Source: Cymbomonas tetramitiformis
Lineage: Eukaryota > Chlorophyta > Pyramimonadophyceae > Pyramimonadales > Pyramimonadaceae
DNA: 64,000 nucleotides
NCBI GenBank assembly: GCA_001247695.2
Contig: LGRX02028972.1
Location: forward strand, 1-64,000
Direction of reading: 5' to 3'
The position numbers and the translations under genes are program-made. A model generated the notes under the pieces. That model was given only the letters and a program-made list of their open reading frames with translations. It had not been told where the DNA came from and did not search any database. How positions within the stretch are numbered: position 1 is the first letter of the stretch; every line of letters begins with the position of its first letter. Positions 9,229 to 17,578 of this stretch are shown here, in pieces.

Positions 9229-11403
9229 ATGGTTACCACGGCAAATAGGATGACGCGTTCACGCGTCCGTAGATTGGAGACGATTTTTGATGATGTCGGT
9301 GCACAGCACGCTGCGACTCCACACACGCCGCAGCTGCCGGCTCCGACCACCGCAGCTGCGAGAGAAATTTTGGACAAGTGTAAGCAGCTGGCCCGTGAAA
9401 ATTTCGACAGGAAGGTTGCGAAAACCGTTGCCACCAAAATTCTAGGAGACAAGTCGGAGCGCTTTGCAGGGACAGAGGCAGATGCTGTGGACATTTTTTC
9501 GCAATTAATGCATGAGCTTCGCACGCAGTTTGTGCTTCAGTCGACGGCATTTGCTCCCCTATTTGACTTGACTGACATGGCAGTTGAGGCGAGACATGAG
9601 GCAAATGAATTGTTGCTTTCGGCTCTGACATTTCTGGCTCGCCCTGGCTCGCCTGCCCGTGACTGGCTTGAGGCCTCTGGGTCCGACGCTCCTGGAGATG
9701 GCAAGCGCGCTGCCCTTGAGGTAGTGCGCATGCTCCAGGAGCGTTCGGAACCCTTTGACTCTTTTGAGTTGCTGCTGGCGGTCCGCATCCCCAGCAGCAA
9801 AGATCCTGACCGTGGCATCCGTGAGTTCAATGGCCTGTTGCGGGACGTTCAGCGTTCCCACAACTTGCCAGAGGACGCGGTGAAACGGCAGTTTCTGAAG
9901 GCTCTCGGCAATTCGGCATTGTACCGTGACTTGGCTAATTCCTTGGCTCGGGCTGACCAGCGGCAAGGAGTGTCTCTCTTGACTATTCAGGCTCGTGTGC
10001 GGGAGCAATTCCGCCATGGCCTGCAAGTCTCTGACACTCCTGTTTCGGCTTTGTCATTCGGCGATGGCGCGTCTGACTTAGCTGCGGCGTTGTCCAGTCT
10101 GCAGAAGCAGCTGGAGCGCATGCAGCAGGACATTCGTGACCTGAAGCGGCAGAAACGGGAAGGGGCGCCGCCTGCGGGCAAGCACCTTACCCGCTCTGCT
10201 GCTAAGCATCACCGTGCTGGTGTTAAACCGCTTGGCACCGCTCCTCTTGTCTCATTTGACAAGAAGAGTGGTGCCTTCGTGCCCCACTGCAAGAATGCGG
10301 TGTGTGCACAAAGTGGTTTGAAGCACTGGCATGCTGAATGCCCCAATGGCGGTCTTCACTCTGCCCACTATTGTGGTGCGGTTGAAGACTACGAGGCTGA
10401 CTGTATGGCTGTTCGTTTCCAGCGTTTCTATGACGCGGGGGATGAGCACGCCTTCGAGTCACTCTGCACGATGGAGGGTCGCCCGGAGGTGTGCGAGCTG
10501 TCGGCGCATTCCTTTGTGCCGGCTGAGCCCACATCTCTGAAGCACTTTCAGGATGCGGCGGCTTCCGCTCAGGATGCGGCGGCTGACGATGAGGGCGAGG
10601 CTCACTTTCCTCTGGCCACGTTCCACTCGGATGCACGGGGTTCGATTCCGCCACCGCCTGCGGTTCGGGATCCCTCTGCACTCGTGGCTGGTGGTGTGCC
10701 TACGGCTCATGACCCGCCAGTGGCTGTCTCTGGCTCTCTCGGCTTGCATGGTTCTGTCCCATCGCTCCAGCTTGGCGGCTCTGCACCGGCTCCGCTGTTC
10801 GCTGGCATGACGATTGAGACTTCTGAAATTGGCTCTGAAGGCTCTGACAACGACCAAGGCTCTGACGATGGCTCTGACGACGGACGGCAAGTGGCTTTTG
10901 ACTCCTTCGGCACTCCTGACCAGGGCTCTGACAGGGGAGCATCGCCACTTGCAGCTCCGGTGTACCGTCCGCGGGCTCCGCCGAGCTTTCTCCGATGTGC
11001 GATGATGTCTTCGGTCCTCTGCTGCTCTCTGTTGGCCAGTGCTACGGCATCTCTGGTTGCCGTGGGCGGTGGTGACAGGGGCCTGGTTGAGCCCGGAGTC
11101 ACCGTCCATCGGTCTACTGGAGATCTCTTTGCTTCGGATCCGCCGCTTGGCTCTCTGGACATCCGTGATTGGCCGCCTGACGATCGAGTTCTTCCATCTC
11201 TTTCTTCAAAGTTCACAACACCATGGGAATCTACTTATCAGAATTCTTCAGTTGATTTATTCTCTGCTGTGGAACCACCTTACCCACTTGGGTCTGGTGG
11301 TGCTCAATCGGTTGCAGACAACTTCCAATTCACTTCCGGGTTCTTATTTACTTTGCATCCGACCGCTGAACTCAGCTCCGCTGACCAGCCTCAAAGTGGC
11401 TGA
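9229..11403 (+). CDS. Gag-like protein of the nested LTR element
   Basis: A 724-residue frame filling the element. Residues about 1-290 are helical and capsid-like, with no enzyme motif. A coiled coil follows near 290-312 (LSSLQKQLERMQQDIRDLKR). A cysteine/histidine cluster at about 353-372 (CKNAVC then HWHAEC) resembles a retroviral-type zinc knuckle with altered spacing. Residues about 430-590 are acidic and Gly/Ser/Asp-rich. A hydrophobic segment at about 591-613 could span a membrane, unusual for gag. The ATG at 9229 is the first in frame, 438 nt after the 5' LTR, and the stop lies 185 nt before the 3' LTR. Two other gag relics here share this layout. The role as a particle protein packaging element RNA is inferred from position and zinc knuckle. 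Confidence 0.8.
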   Translation: MVTTANRMTRSRVRRLETIFDDVGAQHAATPHTPQLPAPTTAAAREILDKCKQLARENFDRKVAKTVATKILGDKSERFAGTEADAVDIFSQLMHELRTQFVLQSTAFAPLFDLTDMAVEARHEANELLLSALTFLARPGSPARDWLEASGSDAPGDGKRAALEVVRMLQERSEPFDSFELLLAVRIPSSKDPDRGIREFNGLLRDVQRSHNLPEDAVKRQFLKALGNSALYRDLANSLARADQRQGVSLLTIQARVREQFRHGLQVSDTPVSALSFGDGASDLAAALSSLQKQLERMQQDIRDLKRQKREGAPPAGKHLTRSAAKHHRAGVKPLGTAPLVSFDKKSGAFVPHCKNAVCAQSGLKHWHAECPNGGLHSAHYCGAVEDYEADCMAVRFQRFYDAGDEHAFESLCTMEGRPEVCELSAHSFVPAEPTSLKHFQDAAASAQDAAADDEGEAHFPLATFHSDARGSIPPPPAVRDPSALVAGGVPTAHDPPVAVSGSLGLHGSVPSLQLGGSAPAPLFAGMTIETSEIGSEGSDNDQGSDDGSDDGRQVAFDSFGTPDQGSDRGASPLAAPVYRPRAPPSFLRCAMMSSVLCCSLLASATASLVAVGGGDRGLVEPGVTVHRSTGDLFASDPPLGSLDIRDWPPDDRVLPSLSSKFTTPWESTYQNSSVDLFSAVEPPYPLGSGGAQSVADNFQFTSGFLFTLHPTAELSSADQPQSG

Positions 11404-11588
11404 GTTTCTTGGCATTTGTCCTGGTAGCTTGATTAGCTTTAGCCCAGTAGTGGGATGACCGGGTCAAGACCCCGGCACCCAGCTAGAAGTGATCGGTTTC
11501 CACCGAAGTGAATGTTAGGTGTTTGTTTGTGTCTCGTGGCTGTATATACTGTACCTGCCTCGCTAGGTAGTCACACCCACGGGTGGTG

Positions 11589-11829
11589 TGCTGGACTTCG
11601 GGTTTAGGCTTAGTTATTATGGGCTCTGACTAGCCCCTAGCCTGACCCTGCATCCGTTTCGTGTCCGTGACATCCTAGCACTGTACTGTACAGTAGTACA
11701 GTACAGTAGTACAGTCATTGTTACTGTCTGGGTTTCCGAGAGCATAAAGCTCCGGCCAGACACAGTTTATGTGATTATCAGTTTCATGCTTAGCAAGCTT
11801 AGCCGGACAGCGTATCTGTCTTCCTCGCA
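11589..11829 (+). repeat. 3' LTR of the nested gag-only element
   Basis: A 241-bp copy of the 5' LTR with a 16-bp extra block (TCTGACTAGCCCCTAG region). It is followed by the AAGAA target duplicate and then the remainder of the host LTR. Confidence 0.92.
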
Positions 11830-11834
11830 AAGAA

Positions 11835-11971
11835 TGTGATGACAACCCCTAAGGTGTCAGGTGTGGAAATGACAGATGCTATGAACTGTCTGACTACCGA
11901 AGTCGATATCGGAGATGGCGTTGATGACAGTGAAGAAGTCATAGTAGTCGAGCCATATCGGTGATGACACA
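11835..11971 (-). repeat. Left (3') LTR of the outer element, second part
   Basis: Matches 19281-19417 with two single-base differences. Together with 8447-8566 it rebuilds a 257-bp LTR of exactly the same length as the right LTR. Confidence 0.9.
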
Positions 11972-12028
11972 GTATCCCCGTCCCCGTCCCCTGGGCCCCT
12001 CCCCGTGGGCCCCCAGGTGACAGCAGTC

Positions 12029-13828
12029 TCAGTCCGTCCGAGGCATCCTCCTGCCCACAAGCATGCTCACATCTGCCATGGCACAGCCCAGGAAGCCGAG
12101 GACAACAAGTGTGGAGACGAGGGCATGTCTGTAGAAGGGTACACCACCCCTACCTACACCCCTACGCAGGGCAGGTCCAGTGACGGGCGGTGGGGGGTCA
12201 TAGTACGGTCTTTCCCCTGAGCCACGGGGCTCAGGGCTGTCGGGCTCGTCCGAGGCCCCGACTACGGACCCCGCAGACACCCCGTGTCCGCTGGCAGGGA
12301 GGCCCATAGCCGTGGCATATAGTCCAGCTCCTGCGGTGACAGAGCATGGGCCAGAGCTGGGAGGGAAGGGCACTACCGGAGGTGGTGCTCGTGGTTCCCT
12401 CGAAGTCGTTGCGGCCGAAGCCGGCAGGGTGTCGTACCACTGGGTGGGCTGGGTGTGATCCTCACACCACAGCCTGTCCCAGTGGTCCTGCTCCCTGTCG
12501 GTGAGGCCGGGAGGAGTGCCGCGAAGGCCACGCCGAAGCTCCTCGAAAGGGCCGGGCTCCGGTCTAGCCACAGACTCCAGCCGTGAGCTCCAAGACCTCG
12601 GCCCCCAAGCCCCTTGCGACTCCCGGGTCTCACTGAGATGTTGTTCGGTCATTGATTGGAACCGAAAATCACCTGCCAACACCATGTCAGCGAACAACCC
12701 GGAGCCAGGCTCCAGGGGTGTCTCGTGTGCGAAGAGCGCTGACACGGGGTGCATACAGGTGTCTCCATGCTCGGCATCGCCCGGTGTGTCACCCGAGAAC
12801 GGCGCGGTAGGATCCAACGTCTGAGCGGTCCCGTCTAACACCACACCTGCGTCGAGATGCGACTGGGTAGACGCAGGCTGTGGGTCACACGGTGAGCATG
12901 TGATGCTCGGGTCCGCACGGTAGAACGACGAAAGATCAAGCGGTGTCTCAGCGGCAGCGACAGAGTCCATGCGGGCATCGACCGGTGGGGTTGGCGTGGT
13001 GTCACGATCGACACCACCCACCCCGAAGCTGCCAAAATGAACTCTCCCTAGTGAAAGGGAAGAGTACGGCTCCTGAAGATCTTGCTCATCGTAGCCCGCC
13101 TCCTCCCCTGCATAGCAAAAGGCTTGAAACTTTGCGGAAGCCTTCCGCTGGAGTCGATCCCACTCGTCATGTTGTTCCTGAGTGTAGGATTCATGCTCCC
13201 AAGCATCCCACTCAGAGTCAGTCCACTCCTGTGGTGCCCAAGCGGGTGCATGAGAGGCCTCATCCCCCTGGGTGAGGTAGGCGGCAAAGGACAGGGATCC
13301 GTCGTCAGGGTACGTGCACACCGACTCCGAAGAGTCACAAATGTTTGGTGTGCCGTGTTCCCAACAGACTGCCTGAAAGGCCTCCTCCGAATGCTCATAA
13401 GCTGCCTGAAAGCGAGCTGCCAGAACATCCGTGAAGGCCCCTTCGGCTAGTGCCTCGGGGTCAAGCCGCATGGAGTGTGCCGCCAGGTGCTGCATGTGTG
13501 TACAGTCTGCCTGGCGGTGCCTCCCACCGCAGGACCAACAGTTGCCCATGAACTGCTTGGAACCCGGGTGGAAAGTGACTCGGGGCTTCTGCGATTGCCC
13601 CTTGCCCTTCTTGCCTTTGCCTTTGCCTTTGCCTTTGCCTTTCCTGCGGATTCCCTGTGGCCAATTCCCCCCCTTCGGCAAGGGGGAGGCAGCGAATCGG
13701 AAACTCTTCCCCTTCCCCTTAAAGGGGTGGGAAGGCCGCCCAGGATAGTAAACATCACGCGGGCGGGCAGGGCGCAGGTCAGGGGCTCCCCTGGAATCCA
13801 GACCGCCACGTTCACCGTGGCGGTGTCC
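12029..13828 (-). CDS. Gag-like protein, C-terminal part (outer LTR element)
   Basis: About 600 residues read down from the LINE-like junction at 13828. The order is an Arg/Gly-rich linker, a SPLPKGGNWPQGIRRKGKGK basic tail encoded partly by a (CTTTGC)n-like microsatellite, and a CCHC-type knuckle (CWSCGGRHRQADC; C-x2-C-x3-H-x4-C). A long acidic Asp/Glu/Trp-rich region and a hydrophobic segment (STLVVLGFLGCAMA) follow, close to the stop at 12029. The stop is about 60 nt from the 3' LTR. The N-terminal capsid-like part is not here; a related one is at 17579-18677. Whether the two fragments were once one gene is unclear because their shared 229-bp overlap has diverged. The upstream bases to 13918 are LINE 3' UTR, not gag. 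Confidence 0.75.
   Translation of the reverse strand, partial: GHRHGERGGLDSRGAPDLRPARPRDVYYPGRPSHPFKGKGKSFRFAASPLPKGGNWPQGIRRKGKGKGKGKGKKGKGQSQKPRVTFHPGSKQFMGNCWSCGGRHRQADCTHMQHLAAHSMRLDPEALAEGAFTDVLAARFQAAYEHSEEAFQAVCWEHGTPNICDSSESVCTYPDDGSLSFAAYLTQGDEASHAPAWAPQEWTDSEWDAWEHESYTQEQHDEWDRLQRKASAKFQAFCYAGEEAGYDEQDLQEPYSSLSLGRVHFGSFGVGGVDRDTTPTPPVDARMDSVAAAETPLDLSSFYRADPSITCSPCDPQPASTQSHLDAGVVLDGTAQTLDPTAPFSGDTPGDAEHGDTCMHPVSALFAHETPLEPGSGLFADMVLAGDFRFQSMTEQHLSETRESQGAWGPRSWSSRLESVARPEPGPFEELRRGLRGTPPGLTDREQDHWDRLWCEDHTQPTQWYDTLPASAATTSREPRAPPPVVPFPPSSGPCSVTAGAGLYATAMGLPASGHGVSAGSVVGASDEPDSPEPRGSGERPYYDPPPPVTGPALRRGVGRGGVPFYRHALVSTLVVLGFLGCAMADVSMLVGRRMPRTD
13600..13828 (-). repeat. 229-bp direct repeat, copy 1
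   Basis: Matches 17579-17807. It starts exactly where the (TTA)n tail of the LINE-like segment ends. About 14 substitutions separate the copies, nearly all transitions, plus length variation in the CTTTGC repeat. Confidence 0.85.
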
Positions 13829-16800
13829 TAATAATAATAATAATAAAACATTTACGCTAGCAAAGGGGACAAAGTCCTGAGAGTGCGGTATCCCTGCAAA
13901 GCAGGCTAGTGAAAACACCAGGGGCTACTCCCTCTACTACCCATTGGGGACACGGAACCATCTTATATTGCAAGACTTTTGAAAATTATTGCAGGAGGGT
14001 TTGAAGAAAGTCGTTTGACTGTTGCACAGCTTCTGTTTCTGTCATGGTTTCACTGCTCGAGATGTCAACTGTATGCGGATCAGTGTTTAAGGTGGTGGTG
14101 GTGTTTAACAGAAACATGTCTCGACCATTTTTGGTGTGTTGCCTACAAATTCTTGAAAGTTTTTTAAGGAGAGGTTTAATCTTGCCACGGGGAACACCTA
14201 TCGTGTTGAGGAAAGTACCAAAAAGAGGAGGGAGGTATCCCATGAGTGTAAGAACTTTGGGCCATTTCACGGTGCTTATGAAGGGCTTGGAATTTGCGTT
14301 GGTGATTGTCGTGTCATGGTGACCACCATAATAATGCTCAGCATCACTCTGATGATAGGGAGGGTCTTGAGTGGGCCATGGGCAAAGCGAGGAAGGAAGT
14401 ACTTTGTCGCCTTCGTTCATAACTTCATTCCAAATATCAGGGCTGACTCCTGTGTATTCTAGCCTCTTCTCCGTGACTCTGGACTTTGGAAGGACATTGA
14501 GGAACCATCTGGCAATCTTTTTCTGTGTAGGTCTCCAATCAAAGGCTGGTTGAGTATCACTGGGTGCACTGTCTATAGCTATGATAACGACATCCGAAAA
14601 GTCATCCTTATAGCATCCGCCACCTGGAAGAACGTAGGGGTCATCACCCGTCCAATAACCATGTGGGATAAATGGAATAGTGTTATGCGGGAATCTGAAA
14701 ACAAGTTTAAAACCTTTGTTGAACCATCTCTTTTGGTTTTTGGGAGACAGCGGAAGAATCCATGTTCCTGAAAATCCGGGGACGGTGTTGGCCGCTTTAT
14801 GTCCCATTTCCAAGGTAGTCATAACCGCCGATGATTTGCCCTTTTCTTTCCCATCAAAGGGGGGATTTCCATAAACGATTCTGCCGATGCCTGTTATCGG
14901 ATCCACGTGGGCATCCCAAGCGAGACCATCAAAGCCAATTTTCCCATGATGGCAGAAGGGCCTGAGAGCTTTCTTCATTCTTGTGGTGGGTATGCATCTT
15001 CTCGAGTGAATTCTAGGGTGGGCATTTAGTGGGTTGGAGAAAAGTTCACAGCCGTTTTTGTCAAGGTTCCTGTCATCCACCAAAATATCTAAGAGGCTTC
15101 TTCTGATTGCATAGCAGTTTTTTGGATCCCCCGATTCAAACTTACATGCATTGAGTGCTTCGTGAATATCGTGTGCCCTATTCGAGTACTCCGCAAGTGA
15201 GCATGGTACTGCTTTGTTGGAAAGGCGGTGCCAGGCCAAAAGTTTCCAAAACTCTTTCTTCTGGACATATTGGAGTTCAGGATATTTAATTGTCCCCTTG
15301 ACATGGTCCACTTCAGGTTTAGCGGCCACAGCAATGGTATTCTTTTTTGAACTTGATGGTCGGTACATGCTAGCTTCCGGGAGAGCGTGCAAGTATAATT
15401 CCTCCTTCATTTCCTGTCTAAGGTCAGCAAGTGGAAAAAGTTTCGATGGCTCAGTCTTGATGTATGTGGTACCCTTTCCAGGGTTTAGTAGTTTGGGCTT
15501 TTCTGGGATTTCTTCAGCAATGATTTTCCTTAGCTCGCCATCTTGGGTTGTTCTAAGACTATGCAAGCTATTATTATGTCCTGAGCATTCAAGTTGGATG
15601 TGTTCGAAGGTGCATTTAGTATTCTGTTGGCAGTAGGGGCAGTTTTCAGTCCCGATTTTCCCCAGTTTAAATAAACGTGTTGGAGAGGCTTGGAGACCCA
15701 GGAGTTCTCTGCTTCTAGAAGCGGTGAAAGCTTTAGGTGTTATTTTGGAAATATCTTTAGTGGGGGCGGTGTTATTCTCGTTGAGCATTCTCAAGTACTT
15801 CCCTTGGGACTGTAGAGTTCTCCAATTATGATAGTGTGAGAGACGTTGAATTCTTCTAATGTGACTACGAATATCGCCTAAGATAGGGACCTCAAAAAAG
15901 AATAACGAGAAGGGTAGTTCCTCGGCAGGGTCGTAGCGGGAGATGTCTAGACAGCCCCCTCTGAATGAGGCTCTTTTAGCAGTACGGACCACTCTGTCAT
16001 GGACTTTGTCATTATTGTGACCCCTTATCCATTTGAGGATGATTTTGCTGTGGTCTCCTTCACTGTAAAAACCAAGTTCTTCTAACAGTAGGCGAACAGC
16101 TTGCACATCTCTGCGATTAGCTTCACGTAATTTGTCCCGAGCACTCATGGATCTGCCATCTTTTGTTACAGCAGATATTGCTGCCATGGAGTCAATGGCA
16201 TGTACCATTGGAGTAATAGATTTGAGGAGTTTCTCTTTTTGTTCTGTGAGTAGAAATCGCAGTCCCGCAATCTCAGCAGATGTGCTACTCGGGTTTTGTA
16301 TATCTTCCTTGATAGGAAGCCCCAATGCGGAGAAAGTTCTTGAGGGGGGGATATTCATCTTCCGAACAAGTGGCATCCCGTTGTCAAAGTTTTTTATGGC
16401 ATATGCTGCACCACTGCATGCTGTTTTCTTTCCTGCAAATAGAGAACCATCGCTTGCCATATCATAATCTTCCATTTGTTTGCTCTTTTCGGCGTTGGGG
16501 GTGGATTCTTCTTCCGAGTCGCTAGGGCAGCTATATTCACTTTCTTCCTCCGCAGTTTTATTTTTCATTCTGGCAATAATGGTCTCATACTGTCTATCTG
16601 AGATGTAATCATAGTGTGAGTTAATATCACGGACTGTAGCAAGGACAGAAGAGGGCGGGTCCATATGGTCATTATATTCGAAAATAGAACCTGCTGGAAT
16701 TAGGATGCAACCGTCATTGGTGATGCTATATTCAAAGTCGTATTGAAAACTGTTGGTACCTTCGATTCTGATAAAGACATTAGGGTTTATGGCATTGTTA

Positions 16801-17578
16801 TTGTATTCTGTATATTGTATTGACATGGCCTCTAAGTCAATATTGGTAATGTGGATAAGAGAGATGGAATTTCGGTCACCATTTCCTTTCCAATGAAATT
16901 CACCCGTGTCGGGGGGTACTATGTTGTCTCTATACTGTTTCTTGACATATCTGGCCTGTGGGTCCAAATCTACCGGGTTTTGAAGCATTTCCTTTTCAAT
17001 TTCGGTTAGCCATCCAGGAGGTCTATTACCGCTCAGCCTAAAGAAACTTTTACTTTCTTGCCAGTTTTTTAACATTCCACCGCAGGGAGTCAGAAAGGAA
17101 CCTGTGTGCTTGAGGTTGTATTTTTGTATTGCGGAGGTAACATTTCTCGACATGTAAAGTTGTCTGGGAAGGGTGGTGATTAATGTGGTTTCACCCGCTT
17201 CATTTTCAGGGTAATTTTTAGAGTCGATAGCATATCCAAGTTTTGCCATAATGTGACCTGTACGCCTAAACCAGTTAAAGCGTTTGTCTTTTGTGTGACT
17301 GTAGGTTGCATAGTGTGATAAGGGGAAACCCGAGATGGCATTTTTACCCATTTCGTTGTTCATGTTTTGAATTATTATTTTAAGCCATAAATTGCTGTTT
17401 CTACGGTATAGTGAGATGAGGTGGGGATCAGTGATACGGTCCGTGTGGTTGTGTTGCCAATATTCGTGTTCATCTGCAGAACACAGGGTGTTCATAGTTT
17501 CAGTAATACACGTCGCGGTTACAATATCAAAGACACTATCAATACCGTACCCGCCTTGGCATACTGCTGTCCAGAGTG
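13829..17578 (-). mobile_element. 5'-truncated LINE-like retroelement with methyltransferase
   Basis: The segment interrupts gag sequence. Its 3' end (13829-13850) is a (TTA)n tail preceded by GCGTAAATGTT. Its 5' end at 17578 begins inside a region resembling the post-RT part of LINE proteins, so the reverse transcriptase is missing. 5' truncation and a short-repeat tail are typical of target-primed reverse transcription. It is flanked by 229-bp direct repeats of gag sequence. A second, more decayed copy lies at 19735-22350. Confidence 0.75.

Larger units (their letters stand above)
8567..11829 (+). mobile_element. Gag-only LTR retrotransposon (TR-GAG type), nested
   Basis: LTRs 8567-8790 (224 bp) and 11589-11829 (241 bp) begin TGCTGGACTTCGGG and end CTTCCTCGCA. 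They are nearly identical apart from a 16-bp insertion in the right copy. A 5-bp target duplication AAGAA flanks the element (8562-8566 and 11830-11834). The only long frame is a gag-like gene; no protease, reverse transcriptase, RNase H or integrase is present, so it must move using enzymes supplied elsewhere. The uninterrupted target sequence exists at 19161-19417, which proves the insertion boundaries. Confidence 0.93.

Noticed and set aside
13829..13918. First about 30 codons of the minus frame ending at 12029
   Set aside because: This stretch is the LINE 3' UTR and (TTA)n tail, not gag. The poly-leucine start is the translated TTA repeat.
13986..17578. The methyltransferase as a host DNA-methylation gene
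   Set aside because: It is fused behind RNase H and a LINE-type zinc finger, has a LINE tail, and exists in a second inserted copy. A mobile-element gene is the simpler reading.
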